A stretch of DNA of 64,000 bases from Daphnia pulex (GCF_021134715.1 NC_060026.1:1798001-1862000); one strand, 5' to 3'. Shown: positions 24,100-37,371, counted from the stretch's first letter. The notes: generated by a model from the letters alone, not told the origin. Made by a program: numbers and translations.

Positions 24100-25488
24100 T
24101 GCAATTAAAACCTGCATGTTTGGATGTGAAAAATTACCTGTTATTCGTTTTTATCACCCGAGCGTGTTTAAATGCTGATAAGTAGTTTTACGATAGAGTA
24201 TAATTAAATTGATGTGGAAAAGATTTGTTTTTATGCCTTTTGAATTTGATCAACTCTCATTTGGGAAAGCTATTAAGACGAAAAAGTGAGCGGAACTTTT
24301 ATTACAGATTAATTCATTTAATTGACAGATAACGTAATTTAAATCTTTAGGGATCAAGCACGTGATCGTCTGCAGAACTTTGGACCGTACGAGAAGTGTC
24401 AAATTTTAAGCCAAGGGAATATCCAGAGCGGATTGTTTTATTTTTCGCGTAAGGTGAATCCGTTTAGATTAAGTTGCTCGACGTTTACCTGTTTTACTTA
24501 TCGGGTTAAAATAATTCTCAGCTTCAACTAAAGTTTTACAGTGAGAAATGTGTTTCAGCAACGGATGCCAATGAGTAAAGTATCATCTCTATATTTCATT
24601 TTAATTTGGAATTGGGTTCTGAGCAAAGAGATGGAAAACTTATGCGGAAGTCGGCTGTTTACAAAGCTGGAGTTTTTAATGAGAAAGATTTTAATTGAAA
24701 AAGCGTTGAGAAACGAACTATTTGATTATCGTCGTGATCTAGATCGTTTTACGCTGAAATCGGGTAAATGTAAAATTAAAGAAAAACTCAATTAATGGGC
24801 ATCTTGCTGTACTAACTGTAGTAGATTAGTGAGTCTAAATTGACCACATCGATTTCAAATTGTGTGTTCTTGGAAAATGATTGATATTTTATCATTATTT
24901 AATCCATTAAAGGGTTTAATCAAGTACCTGAACCAAATTTGCTCGTGTAATCGTTCGTTCTTATTCAAACAATCAGGCGTACGGGTATTCTCACAGGTCC
25001 AATATTGCCAAACAAACTGTAGAGACTAATTTGCTCGTTTACTAAATGTGAAATCGTCAAGCCGTGTGTTTCGTTGCCGTTGGTTTTGGTAGAGAGTTCT
25101 CCAAAAGCCCAGTTCTTCTTTATCGGGTAGATTAATGTTTTAATGAAAATTTAGCATAGTAGTATTATATTATAGCACTATTACACTATATGGCAATTGA
25201 CAATCAACATGCAATCCTTGAAATTTCCCTAATTCAATTCAGGTGACCCAGTTTCGCCTAAAAGCTAGCTGATATTTAAGGGCGATGAGACAAACAGCTG
25301 ATAAGGATCGATGTGGAAAATATTTGCTTAGTTACTGACTCATCTGTTATTGAAAATTTTAATGGTAGATAAAGAATCAAGTTATCGCAAACAGACCTTT
25401 GGATTCGATCATCTATATTTAAACATTTACGTCTGTGTAAAATTCGCGTAGAAACCAGTTGGACGACATACCTGTAGTAGCTTCAAAA
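24100..25488. other. Intergenic spacer
   Basis: About 1.4 kb of AT-rich sequence. One 84-codon frame (24541-24795) has no domain, no signal peptide and no ordered splice context; I do not support it as a gene. Confidence 0.5.
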
Positions 25489-27336
25489 ATGGCTCATCAT
25501 CATTTCTGTTCGTTCGGTTTTTGTTTTCTATTTTTGCTATTGTGGGCCAATTATTTGGTCGGAGCTGAACTTCCGTTGGAAGAACAATTACGGGAACTGA
25601 GGGAAAATTACGTAAGAAATCTAAATGTTGTTTTTTTTTAAGAAGAAAGAGAATTAATCAAAAAATTTAATTGAAAAAATAGATGCAATTTAAGGAAGCC
25701 ATGGAGGTGAAAGTTTCCCGGCTGGAAATGGAAGACGCTCGACTAAAGGCGCTGCTTGAGCTGAAGGATCGGCAACACGAAATTCTGGCCGAAAAAGTAA
25801 GTCGACTGGAACTGCGAAACGAACGGGAAACAAGCCGCCAATTAGCGGGAAGGAACGCAATACTCAGAACTTGTCGGGAAATTAGGGCGGCTGATCCTTC
25901 CGCTAGTTCCGGAATGTACTGGATCGATCCTGACGGTCAAGGAGTCGGCGATGACCCGATTTACGTCCACTGCGACATGGCGTCAGGTAACTAGAGACCT
26001 ACATAAAGGAGATAATAATGACAAATTGATTGAATTGCATATCGTTTGGCCGTCAGGATCGACTGCTATTCCGCACGACAGTGAGTCGTCGATGGATGTG
26101 GGACACTGCGCTGACCCTGGATGCTATTCCAGAACAATTAGTTACAATGCCAGCAGCCGACAAATGTTGGCTTTGGCCGAGCTTTCCGTCGAATGCCACC
26201 AGTCAATCAAAGTATAGTCGGTTTTTTATTAAGCAGGTTGAAAAAAATGTTCTGATTTGAATTTGATTAAATTAGTACGATTGTAACTTTGCGCCGTTGG
26301 AATTCAATTTAATATCCTACTCCTGGTGGAACGACAGAAACGGAAATTCAAAAACTTTCTGGGCCGGTGACAACACGGACGTTCACCTTTGCCAGTGCGG
26401 ATTGGATGGAAATTGTGTCGATCCTTCCGTCCAATGCAACTGCGACTCGATGGCTCCAGTGCCATTAGTTGACGATGGTGTTCAAATTAAAATATTTCAA
26501 TTTTTGTTCTTAATTTCATTTGATAATCTCTACAGGTACAATAACGGACAAAAATGTTCTTCCTATCACTCGACTGAACTTTGGTCGAACGCAATTGGAA
26601 ACTTCGTCCGGTGTCCATACACTGGGCCACTTCGAATGTACCGGACAAGTGGCCGTCAGTGGAATGCCAAGTTCATGTGCAGATTTGTGGAGAACTGGAC
26701 ACTCCCTGAGCGGATTATATTCAGTCGTGGGAACAGCAATGGTCGAAAGTGTTTACTGTGACTTTGCCAAGTTACCTAGCGACTCCAGTATGCAAATTCA
26801 AATTCCATTCAATTCTTAAACTCATATTTACCGATAAATGTCACTAATTGTAAGGTTTCCAGACCTGGATCGGGTTCGAAGATGTGAAATCATCGCCCAC
26901 TTACTTTTACGTTCAGATATCTAACTCTTCATTCAATGTACCAAATGTTCCCATAACATTTGACGCCGCACGACTAAACGTGGGAGGAGCCATGAATTTA
27001 GAAACGGGCAAATTCACGGCGCCACGAAAGGGCAAATATTTTTTCTCGGCATCCGGACTTGGAACTATTTCGGCATCTTCATCTAGATTTTATGGTAATA
27101 TTCATATCGTGTGGAACGGTAACCGAATCGGAGGTAGTGTTTCAGATGACTCCGCAAATGTTAGTCAATTCGAACTATTTTCCTTGCAATCGACACTCAA
27201 TTTGCAAGCGGGTGACCAAATCTGGTGGGAGATAGGAAACATGAGTCCAGGATTTAATATATACCCCAATGGTTATAATAATTTTAGCGGTGTTCTCTTG
27301 GAAGAAGAAATTACCGATTCACTAAAAACAATATGA
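25489..27336 (+). CDS. Secreted coiled-coil protein with Cys-rich domain and C-terminal C1q domain
   Basis: Six exons (25489-25611, 25683-25986, 26057-26211, 26276-26477, 26536-26787, 26855-27336) keep phase and give 505 residues. A signal peptide (FLFLLLWANYLVGA) is followed by a coiled coil of about 65 residues rich in Glu, Leu and Arg. Next comes a Cys-rich fibrinogen/CASPR-like region with TCREIRA, GMYWIDPDGQG and IYVHCDMASG, then a CxC..C..CxC cluster with LPITRLNFGRT. The C-terminal ~130 residues have C1q-fold hallmarks: an FTAPRKGKYFFSASG strand, the WNGNRIG turn, LNLQAGDQIWWEI and NNFSGVLLEE. A trimeric extracellular recognition or adhesion protein is inferred. Such proteins are common in invertebrates; the ligand is unknown. 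Confidence 0.85.
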
Positions 27337-28360
27337 TAAATTCACTCAATCAAATTAATTGTTATTGCTCTTATTATCTGCGTTATTCATTTGTGCCAGC
27401 CTTTTATTGAATACAACTCGTACAATTTATCCCAATAGTTAATTCACGTTCATTTGCAGTAAGGTTATTACAATTTCGTACACTGAATCAACACACCTTT
27501 CCCCTGGCTCACCCCAGCCCATCAATTAAACATTTCAGTAATTATTCAAACAGCCTCGTCGAGGACTCTTCCTCGTCGGCACGGACGAAGCCAATCAACA
27601 TATCTTTAAAGATACGAAACGATTGTCGCTGCTCCGCGAAAATAATAACGAGTGAAGCGCCGCTACCGTCTGATTACGCCAATTCTTTTCGGTCGGATTC
27701 GCGCACTCTTCCGTGGGTGGGTGTTGTGGGGTGGGGTGACATATGTATAACACAGGTGCAATCACACTTAATTATTTTCAAGAAAAAGAAAAAGAAAGAA
27801 TTCGTTTTATTGCTTAAGTACTAATCAATGTGGACTACTGTGGAGAGCAATCCTCTCACTCTCCACAGTAGGCAGGTCAGGGCTTATATTTCGGCTTATT
27901 AATTTTTTCTCTCGATTCCCTGCTTTGCTTTCAGACTTTCGTTTTCTTGTTCTTCCTGTAGGAGTGGATAATAAAATTCTAAATCTCCTACAATTAATGA
28001 TTGATTCGGACGGTCGGGGGCATCCATGAAGGTCGGTGAAGAAGGACTTTATGGATTTTCTTTGATTGCTTTCTTTTAGGATTTACCTTTGGATTTACCT
28101 ATTTTTATTTTATTCGGATTTTCCCTTTTTTTTCTTATGGATTTATCTTTGATTTTCTTTTCGTCACCAGGTGGCTTGTCGGCGATTGCAGCAAGTTTCG
28201 TCACCAGGTGGCGAAATTACAATTTACATATTTGTTCTCCTTAAGGATGTTTACTTGGAATTTTGATTGACATCTCCAGTTATTCGATTTTTTTACGTTT
28301 ATTATCTGGTTAGTGGTTACGTCGTTGTTAAATCGTATATGTCTTAATAGTTTGGCAACA
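27337..28360. other. Intergenic spacer with a hairpin and a short direct repeat
   Basis: No gene is seen. The stretch holds the hairpin at 27835-27871 and a direct repeat of TCGTCACCAGGTGGC (near 28164 and 28199). A promoter for the exonuclease gene at 28361 should lie in its last part. Confidence 0.5.
27835..27871. repeat. Perfect 13-bp inverted repeat (hairpin)
   Basis: CTACTGTGGAGAG and its exact complement are separated by 11 bases. No CDS overlaps. It could be a structured RNA or chance; it is too short for a typical miRNA precursor. Confidence 0.6.
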
Positions 28361-29305
28361 ATGCAGTTCTTTCTTCTCTGTAGTCATGCTCTTAAGAGTT
28401 TGAAAACATTAAAGAGTTCAGTTCCTCTTCTTCTTCCACCAGTACAACATAGACTGCACGTTCGCCGCTCTTACGACATTATGGCTGCCTCTTCTTCAAC
28501 TATGCCTGTGATGATCTCATCCGTTGGCATTGCTGTCGCATCCGCGTCTGTCGTCAATCTAGTTCCAACTGTGTCTACCCTCAGATTAGTCACACCAGCT
28601 ACTTTCAACAGTTACGTGTTTCTTGATCTGGAAACCACAGGTTTTATTACGACGGAAGATCCAATATGTCGGATCACAGAGCTGAGCATGTGGGGAATCG
28701 AGAGAGAGCAATTCCTCAACTGCAGTGGAAAGAAGATGCCCAGAATCACAAACCGTTTGAACATGTGTGTTGACCCATCCAAAGAAATCCATCCCATGGC
28801 TGCCACGAAATCCAAGCTGGATAATCTTAATCTCAGTCATCAGAGTCCTTTTGACGAAGATGTTGCTAATACTGTCTTGAGTTTTCTGAATCGACTTAAA
28901 AAACCCATGTGCATGATTGCTCATTACGGATTCAAATTTGACTTCCCAGTTCTCAAATCGGAGATTGCCAATGTTGGAAAGGTACTGTTAGTGCAGCTTA
29001 TATTGTATTAAACCTGTTATGTAATAATCTTGTTTTATATTCCTCAGGATTTTTCTGAAGATGTCTTCTGCGCGGATTCTCTTCCAGTTTTCCGAACTTG
29101 CCAAAGTCTCGCTCCAGGTGTTCCGTATTCTTATACTTTGGAGAACGTTTACAGACGGATTTATAACAATCAACCCGAAGTAATGCACGAGGCCGAGGCT
29201 GATGTGAAAATGCTGTTTTGGGCAGCTGCCGCGACTCCGAGACCGTTTTTAAATGCAGTGGCCAATACTGCTGTTCCAATCGCCACCATAAACAAGTGTT
29301 GGTGA
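28361..29305 (+). CDS. TREX-like 3'-5' exonuclease, copy 1 (N-terminally extended)
   Basis: Two exons (28361-28981 and 29048-29305) give 292 residues. DEDDh exonuclease motifs are in place: Exo I as FLDLETTG, Exo II as AHYGFKFDFP and Exo III as HEAEADVKML. The catalytic Asp, Glu, Asp, His and Asp are kept. The Exo II motif has HYG where TREX proteins normally have HNG. The N-terminal ~85 residues are absent from copy 2 at 31473 and are Arg/Ser/Leu-rich (HRLHVRRSYD), like a mitochondrial presequence. A second ATG at 28481 would give a shorter form. It degrades DNA 3' ends, and by family may act in DNA repair or in clearing cytosolic DNA. Confidence 0.85.
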
Positions 29306-31472
29306 TGAACGTTTTGTTTCTACCATTATGCATGAACTAAAAAAAATCAAGCTCAGCAATAATTGATTCACTGTTGTTTTATTTTAAGAAAAACACTTTC
29401 AAATAAGCTATTTTTCATTCTTCCACTCAGAATTCTTTTGACTCGCTTTTTGATTCTTGTTTCTTATTGTTTTTAATTTTTCTTCAACTTTTCAAAAACT
29501 CAGATTGTAAACGAAAAATGTCTTGTATCATCATTTTCTATGATTTTACCGATTTTTCATTTTGAAATTTGAAATTAACAATAAATCAGATTTAAAAAAA
29601 AAACTGGCAACTTCCAACTGTGATCTGTCTTAACGTAACGACGCATAGTCTGCTGCTAGAACGTGATTTTGACTTTTCTGCAAATGATTATGATGTGTGG
29701 TTTTGTCCGTTTTGGAAGTTAATTGGACTTTGAAGTGTCCTTTAAATGATTCCAATTAATACAGAAAATAGTTAATTATAAGTCAAGGTTTTTTTGGTAT
29801 GATGGCACTTATTGCACATTTCATGTAAGCTGGGCTAGTGTGATGTGATGTGTGTGTGGTTGCTAAATACCTAGTTTTGAAAATTTAGATTGCTCAAAGT
29901 ATGTTGTTTATTTTTACAGTAAGATGGTGGCCTACTGGGAATAATTGTTTACTTTCTTTCTCATAGGATATTACATGTGATGCCATAATCAAAGTTTGAC
30001 AAAGAAGTAGAACATTTGTTTCTGAGCACAGCCTCAAATTGCATCATTGGTAAAATCACAAATTGTTTATTAATTCTACTGCATTTTTATAATAACTACC
30101 AGCCTCTAGTTAAATAGTGTATCAGTTTATATTGATTTTCCTGAATGGGATTTATTCCAACAGCCCATCAATTTTATAGAGTTGTAGAATGGGTGGGAAT
30201 GTGTTGAGCATGGTGTTGTTGAGTAAGTGTAGAATCATAATCTCCTGAAGGAGAAAATGAAAAAAATTGCTTTAAATTGATCTTTTCTGGGTTGTTGTAG
30301 CCTATAATATTTAAATGTGCTAATATAGATACCTTGTAGATTTACATCAAGCCCTCTTGCTATTTTTCAGCACCACACTTCCATCTTGATGGTGGACATA
30401 TTTGGCAATGTTAGGATTATTAGTTTTCTTTTATTGAAGAAGAAGGTACGTTAAATCAACATTATTTCCTTCTTGTTAAGCTACATGCTCAATTTTGATC
30501 AAATTGCACATATATTGTGTTTGGTTTCATTTAGGATCTCTATCTCCTACGGATGACATGATCGGTAAAGTGACGGCGTCTGCTGCCAGCGAACAATTAA
30601 GGTAAGCCGAAATTTCCCGTTTAATGAGTCTCTCTGGGTAAAGTTTTCAAAGAATAAATGATGATGGAATAGGTCTGATGCCAAGAAAAATGCTTTCCAC
30701 TTCGAAGTGCCGTGAAAAAGTCCAGATATATTGCGTTAAAAGCTCTCCATATTTTCCGATGTCCATTGCGACTATAACTAGATTATTTTAGTCAAGTATT
30801 TAAGCTAAACGCTTGCATTTAAGCTTAATCTGCGTCGTTAGATAGTGTGCAACATGTACACAAAAGTAAACACTGGTCCGGACATCCTTAACAGTGTAAA
30901 GATAAAACACACTCTGTGCACCAGTACAGTTTGGATATCGGTACTCGTTTATCAAAATTGACTTAACCATTTTCATAAAATTCTTTTTTCGTTTCTCGTC
31001 ACCCTTGCGGTCGCCACGTGATGTTTTTTTTCGTGCTATGATCTCATCGTCCTAAAAAAACGGAAGTACTTTGTTATCCAGCCAATAGTTATTCGAAAAC
31101 GACGATTTCTTTTAGCCCGATTACTCAATTGCAACCGTCATAAAATGGTGTCTTAATCACAGCCGCCTGCCAACCCAATCTCCTTAGTTGCAACACCCAT
31201 TTATGTAAAAAATTTCAGAGATAGATAACAGATGATTTGAGTATTGCGTAGCTGTTTCATTCCCAAACAACTTGTATAGAATCGAGATGCTACACTTGTT
31301 TGACTTGGATTACCATACTGACTCATCCACTATTTGCTGCATTGCATTTTTAGTGTATGAAGGTTTCTAAACAGAAAATTGAGCAACTGATAAGATCGAT
31401 AACACGGTACTATAAAACAAATGGCAAGTGTCTGCTTGTGCATTTCAGTTTTTACTTAACCCCTCGCTCGAG
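29306..31472. other. Spacer between the two exonuclease genes
   Basis: Mostly AT-rich and featureless apart from the weak exon candidate at 30423-30714. Promoter elements for the downstream gene are not obvious. Confidence 0.45.
30423..30714 (+). other. Candidate coding exons of an unrecognised small gene
   Basis: Three short segments bounded by splice signals read in one frame. They are 30423-30444 (ending in an acidic EEEG), an exon after TTTAG near 30534 reading SLSPTDDMIGKVTASAASEQ, and an exon after AATAG at 30672 reading SDAKKNAFHFEVP and a stop. The composition is protein-like and the phases agree across both introns. No start codon or upstream exon was found and no family is recognised. 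It could equally be chance. Confidence 0.3.
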
Positions 31473-32193
31473 ATGTCTTCTCATCCTCGAGCAATAAAAA
31501 GTCTTGTGTTTTTCGATCTGGAAACCACAGGTCTTAAAGATCCGGAAATCACAGAGTTGAGTTTTTGCAGCATCGATAGATCGCAGTTTCTGAATTGTCA
31601 ACGAGGAGAGTTTCCACGCATAACGAACCGATTGAATCTGTGCATTAAACCGTCGAAACGGATTGAACCCAAGGCGTCGGAGATAACTAAACTTGATAAC
31701 TATAATTTGGATCATCAGAGTCCATTTGACGAAAATGTTGGCAACATCGTCTTGAGCTTTCTGAATAGACTTAAAAAGCCCGTCTGCCTTGTTGCTCATA
31801 ACGGATTTAAATTTGATTTTCCCATTCTTTTGGCTGAATTTTCTCGACTCGAAATTATGGTACATTTGCTCTAAAGATGATTTTTTAAAATTTGAATTCA
31901 TTTAGAATACCGTTTCTCAGGATTTTCCTAGTGATATTTTTTGTGTGGATTCTTTGGCTATCTTCCAAAATTTGTCGCCGAGTCCAACGTCGCCTAATCT
32001 GAAAAACATCCGCTTATCGTTTGCCTTAAAAAATGTTTACAATCGCATTTATGGCCGCGATCCCGAGGAACTGCACGAGGCAGAGGCCGATGTGAAGGTG
32101 CTTTTATTATCTGCCATCTCAACTCCCGAAGAGTTTGTGGATGCCGTCGACAGAAATGCGAAGCCATTCGATTTTGTGCAAAAGAGTTGGTGA
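31473..32193 (+). CDS. TREX-like 3'-5' exonuclease, copy 2
   Basis: Two exons (31473-31859 and 31921-32193) give 219 residues, close to the length of TREX2. Exo I is FFDLETTG, Exo II is AHNGFKFDFP and Exo III is HEAEADVKVLL, so all DEDDh residues are present with the normal HNG. The intron position, and blocks such as PRITNRLN, DHQSPFDE and VLSFLNRLKKP, are shared with copy 1. This marks a tandem duplication about 3 kb apart. The role is 3'-end DNA degradation, probably in nucleus or cytosol since no targeting signal is seen. Confidence 0.88.
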
Positions 32194-33317
32194 ATTTAGT
32201 CGCCCCTGCAAATGTTTTGTTGAGGCGTGTCGTTAAAAAGTGCACGAGAGTTCTTCAAAGGTCAAATTTAACACCATTTATTTTTCTCTTATAATTCCAA
32301 TTCAATCTACACCTTTATCGGACAATGTATCTTTAATTCTTTATCTTTCAATCTGTTATCTTCTTTTGGCGTGTCACAATGAAATCCAGATATAGGATGA
32401 TTGGTGTAAAGAGTTGGATCTTAATGTACGTCCCGCAGATGAAATTTCACTTTTGGCTTCGTGATGTTGCCAAGTTGATGCCACTCTACGGCTCCTCCGC
32501 CCTTGTTTGCATCAGTTGATGGAATAATTTTTAGTCCGATAGAATCCCGTTCATTTAGTTTATGTGTTCTATTAATAATTTTGTTGTCGAAACTTGGCCG
32601 CTATGGGCGCGTTCTTGAATTATTCGAGACTTCCCATCTCAGATATTGCAAATAAAGTTTTTTTTCCGATTTCGTGCACCTAGCTAAATTTTTGCGCGGT
32701 CGCTGCCTCACTAAATCAATAAATAACAACAGTTTTCCGGGTAATCTGTAATGCAGCTGATTTTCTGAACATTAAATTAAAATCGCCATTTAAATTTTAT
32801 AAGCAAACGAGCACACTTGTTCCCTTTAAAATGTAAAGGACCGTTTTAAGTTTTCTTTAAAAAATGTTTTCGCACGAGATGTTCATTTTTGATTCCATTC
32901 TTCCGTAGTCGGGTGCATATCCAAAAATTGCAGTTGGTGATTTTATAATCTTTACGTCTATTTTCCAGAATAGAAACTTGATGCAGATTCTCGACGTAAT
33001 TCTTTCTTGCCCTATTTCTCATCGATTCTTTTTGGTCATAGTTCCATCGATTCTTTTCGAAATATTATTTAGTTTGAAAATGGCCCAGACTCGCGAAAAG
33101 AAGTCTGAACAGAAAGTACTTCAACGCTACCCGTATTCCAAAACACATTTGTATTACAAACACACGTCAAGTGACAGTTGGATAAAATTAACCACCGTTA
33201 TTCATTTCTTTTAATTTGCTGTGATATTTGTGGACGTTTCTGTCAACATTTTGGTTTTCAACATGCCTAGAATGGAGATAAGGTAAACAAGCTTAACTTT
33301 TTCTTTATACTTTTGGT
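32194..33317. other. Spacer between exonuclease copy 2 and histone cluster 2
   Basis: About 1.1 kb, AT-rich, no gene that I can support. A short frame from the ATG at 33079 (MAQTREKKSEQ) lacks any further support. Confidence 0.5.
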
Positions 33318-33333
33318 GGCCCTGAAAAGGGCC
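33318..33333 (-). terminator. Histone 3' stem-loop of H3
   Basis: On the minus strand GGCCCT-TTTC-AGGGCC followed by ACCA, the canonical metazoan histone stem-loop. Confidence 0.93.
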
Positions 33334-33362
33334 GATTTGTTGGTAAAAGGGAATCGAATAGC

Positions 33363-34395
<1,033 letters not shown>

Positions 34396-34433
34396 ACAAT
34401 TATTTTCATTTAGACTCCGATCTCAATTCAATC

Positions 34434-34449
34434 GGCCCTTTTCAGGGCT
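34434..34449 (+). terminator. Histone 3' stem-loop of H4 (cluster 2)
   Basis: GGCCCT-TTTC-AGGGCT. The closing pair is G-T instead of G-C and the flank is ACAA rather than ACCA. Confidence 0.88.
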
Positions 34450-34459
34450 ACAAACATTT

Positions 34460-35001
34460 TACAGAATGAGTTCTCGTTTAACTTTCGGTCTCCATTTAAA
34501 ATTGGCTTAAGCCATTTCGTGCGTGGGGTAGTTTTACGTCTTAATCACTTTTAAAGTATGTCATACTTGTAAAACTAATCCAGCAGGAAAAAATTGACTG
34601 GTTTATGATGAATATTAAATCATTCCCCCAAAAGTTTCTCATTTTTCTTCAATAGTGTTTTCGGAAAATAAAGAGAGAAAACACAACAATTGTGATTTAA
34701 AAAAATTAAAGCCAAGCCAGAATTGCTAGAAAGATCCAGAATTGGATTAAATTTTATTTACAATCCAATCGTAGGTAAACCATACATCTTTTTAAAAATT
34801 TTTTTTATACAAGTTATTCCAGTAATAGTGAAAACCTTAATAAATAAAAGCTATCCTTGAATAACCAACACTGCCAGGGCTTAGGATTCATTCGTTTTGG
34901 AATAAATCTTGGCGTTTTCATTTGTTTATTGATGTATTATTAATCACTTAAGTGACATCTGTGTGGCAGTAAGGTTTTTTTCTTTTCTTTAAAAGTTTGG
35001 T
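34460..35001. other. Spacer between convergent H4 and H2B (cluster 2)
   Basis: About 540 bp, AT-rich, no gene seen; mirrored at 62926-63467. Confidence 0.6.
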
Positions 35002-35017
35002 GGCCCTGAAAAGGGCC
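35002..35017 (-). terminator. Histone 3' stem-loop of H2B (cluster 2)
   Basis: On the minus strand GGCCCT-TTTC-AGGGCC with ACCA flank; canonical. Confidence 0.93.
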
Positions 35018-35048
35018 GTTTGGGTTGAAAGAGAAGACGGGAGACAAT

Positions 35049-35420
35049 TTACTTGGTGCTGGTGTACTTGGTCACTGCCTTGGTGCCTTCAGACACGGCG
35101 TGCTTGGCCAACTCACCGGGCAAAAGCAGACGGACGGCCGTCTGGATTTCCCGGCTAGTGATGGTCGAACGCTTGTTGTAGTGGGCAAGACGAGACGACT
35201 CTCCAGCGATGCGCTCGAAAATGTCGTTGACGAAGCTGTTCATGATGGTCATGGCTTTGGAGGAGATGCCAGTGTCGGGGTGGACCTGCTTCAACACTTT
35301 GTAGATGTAAATGGCGTAGCTCTCCTTCCTCTTGCGCTTCTTCTTCTTGTCTCCTTTGGCAATGTTCTTCTGAGCCTTGCCGGCCTTCTTCGCTGCTTTA
35401 CCGCTTACTTTAGGGGGCAT
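35049..35420 (-). CDS. H2B: Histone H2B (cluster 2, left arm)
   Basis: Intronless, 123 residues. It carries Ala21 and Lys30 where the cluster 1 gene has Thr and Arg; otherwise it is the same protein. It is convergent with H4 and divergent from H2A. The mirrored copy is at 62507-62878. Confidence 0.97.
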   Translation of the reverse strand: MPPKVSGKAAKKAGKAQKNIAKGDKKKKRKRKESYAIYIYKVLKQVHPDTGISSKAMTIMNSFVNDIFERIAGESSRLAHYNKRSTITSREIQTAVRLLLPGELAKHAVSEGTKAVTKYTSTK

Positions 35421-35755
35421 TCTAGAACTTGAGTAAATCTGAGAAAGTAACGACCGTCACTTCAAATTTCGTTTTTATATTGAAGCTGGCTCCCCCTCAC
35501 TACTTGATGGTAGCCAAAACTCTCGTCTCCAGAGACTTACGTGTAACAGATAGATATTCAGTTGGGGGCGGAGCTAGTGACACAATCAGGGGAGAGATGA
35601 AAGAAAGGCGGGGCAAATAAAAGTTTACTGTTTGGCTACCAAGATTGCATTCTGAATCCGACATCAAGCGACTATATAAACCCCGATTTTTCATATTATA
35701 TACATCACTCGTTCCTTGATTTTAGGAACCGCGCTAACTTACTCTCAATCTAAAC
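35421..35755. promoter_or_regulatory. Shared divergent H2B/H2A promoter (cluster 2)
   Basis: A minus-strand TATA (AATATAAAAAC near 35473-35482) serves H2B and a plus-strand ACTATATAAACC near 35669-35680 serves H2A. The left-arm and right-arm versions appear the same. Confidence 0.6.
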
Positions 35756-36136
35756 ATGTCTGGTCGTGGTAAAGGAGGCAAAGTAAAGGGAAAGTCAAAG
35801 ACCCGTTCCAGCAGGGCCGGACTTCAATTCCCCGTCGGTCGTATCCACCGAATGCTCCGCAAGGGCTCGTACGCTGAGCGCGTCGGTGCCGGCGCCCCCG
35901 TCTACTTGGCTGCCGTCATGGAGTACTTGGCCGCTGAGGTCCTCGAGTTGGCCGGTAACGCCGCTCGTGACAACAAGAAGACCCGTATCATCCCTCGTCA
36001 CTTGCAATTGGCTATCCGCAACGACGAAGAGTTGAACAAACTTCTCTCCGGTGTTACAATTGCCCAGGGTGGTGTTTTGCCCAACATCCAGGCCGTTCTC
36101 TTGCCTAAGAAGACCGACAAGCCCGCTAAGGCTTAA
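35756..36136 (+). CDS. H2A: Histone H2A (cluster 2, left arm)
   Basis: Intronless, 126 residues, identical in protein to the cluster 1 gene. The stem-loop GGCCCT-TTTA-AGGGCC follows at 36168. The mirrored copy is at 61791-62171. The mobile element begins about 300 bp downstream. Confidence 0.97.
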   Translation: MSGRGKGGKVKGKSKTRSSRAGLQFPVGRIHRMLRKGSYAERVGAGAPVYLAAVMEYLAAEVLELAGNAARDNKKTRIIPRHLQLAIRNDEELNKLLSGVTIAQGGVLPNIQAVLLPKKTDKPAKA

Positions 36137-36167
36137 ATTTCGTGATCCTCTCGTCTTTTAAACAATC

Positions 36168-36183
36168 GGCCCTTTTAAGGGCC
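36168..36183 (+). terminator. Histone 3' stem-loop of H2A (cluster 2)
   Basis: GGCCCT-TTTA-AGGGCC followed by ACCA; the loop is TTTA instead of TTTC. Confidence 0.92.
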
Positions 36184-36422
36184 ACCAAACTAATTTGGAA
36201 AAAAGAAACTTGTTGATTGCTACATTTCAATCTGGTTCAACTTGTGCGAATTTCGTATAGTTGCAAGTGATTATTGAATTGGTTTTGTTCAACCTTATTT
36301 TCTGTTTCTTTTGCTGGTGTTTGGTTTTTCCGACTGTGAAAGAACAACTTTCAAATTTTACAAGTCATTATTATTATCATAGCATAGATTTATCTATTAT
36401 CGGGGTATCGAGACAGAGGGAC

Positions 36423-36430
36423 ATTTTGTC
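36423..36430. repeat. Left 8-bp target site duplication
   Basis: ATTTTGTC directly before the element. The identical octamer is at 44533-44540. The right arm has a single copy at the matching site (reverse complement GACAAAAT, about 61497-61504), which proves the insertion boundary. Confidence 0.95.
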
Positions 36431-37065
36431 CAGTGCGTAGCGCTATGACGGAATCGCAGTAGTAAAAAGGTTCATAAGTATCGTACTTTAGTAACTTGTA
36501 TCGATAGTATATTTGCCATTGGAACAGTGTATCACTAGTAAAAGGTGTCTCAAATAATAATGTTCAGTAGAAATTGAAATAATTCTTAAAAACTGAACAA
36601 ATATCTTTGAAACAAATGGCCATTAGTAAATTATTTCATAAGGTGGTGCATCTCAGAATGACGGAATCGCACTAGTAAAGGTTGTCATTAATAAAAGCTT
36701 TTTTTTTCTCTCATTAATATACAGTGTTGGAAGTAAAGTGTTCCATAAATAAAAGATATCACTGATATTTTGATTACTTAGTAACTGTAAACTATACCCG
36801 TAAATAACTAGCTCTTTAAGTAAAATGCTTCATAATAACGTAAAGGGTGCGTATCACTGTGACGGAATCGCACTAGTAAAAAGTATCTTAAGTATCGTAC
36901 TTTACAAATCTGTATCAATAGTATAATTGTCATTCGTAACAGTGTATCAGTAGTAAAACGTTTTTCAAATAATAATGTTCAGTAGAAACTGAAATAATTC
37001 TGAAAAACTTTACATTTGTCTCAGAGACAAATGGTCATAAGTAAATTGTTTCATAATTCTATTTA
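36431..37065 (+). repeat. Left terminal array of the transposon (units a-b-a)
   Basis: Three tandem units of about 190-225 bp each start with a GTGC-rich motif followed by TGACGGAATCGCA-TAGTAAA (at 36431, about 36655 and about 36845). The first and third resemble each other (CATTCGTAACAGTGTATCA-type body). The second carries AATATACAGTGTTGGAAGTA and a poly-T tract. Confidence 0.85.
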
Positions 37066-37371
37066 TTTGTTATTTTCATGTCTAAAAAAGAAATGAGTAT
37101 GTGAGGTGACAGTAGTAAAATGCTCCAATAGTATTTAGCAACATTACGACAACGTCGCATGAGTAACCGTGTTGTTAAATAGCAGCTGCGGCCTGCGGGG
37201 CAGGTTCAGAATTCAGATTCAGACGACTAAAAGGCGTCGACGGCACGAAGGCACAAATCGAGGCGTCGTAGTGTAATTACGACGCATTTTTTGTGTCAAA
37301 AGTAATCATACTTTAGTTAATTGCTCCTTTTTTTGCAAAAAAAATAAAATTGTGTATCTTGAACATCCAGG

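Noticed and set aside
24541..24795. 84-codon frame
   Set aside because: Lys/Leu/Arg-rich AT sequence without signal, domain or splice context.
32978..33214. 78-codon frame upstream of histone H3
   Set aside because: No upstream promoter, domain or composition bias; the ATG-started part is only 44 codons.
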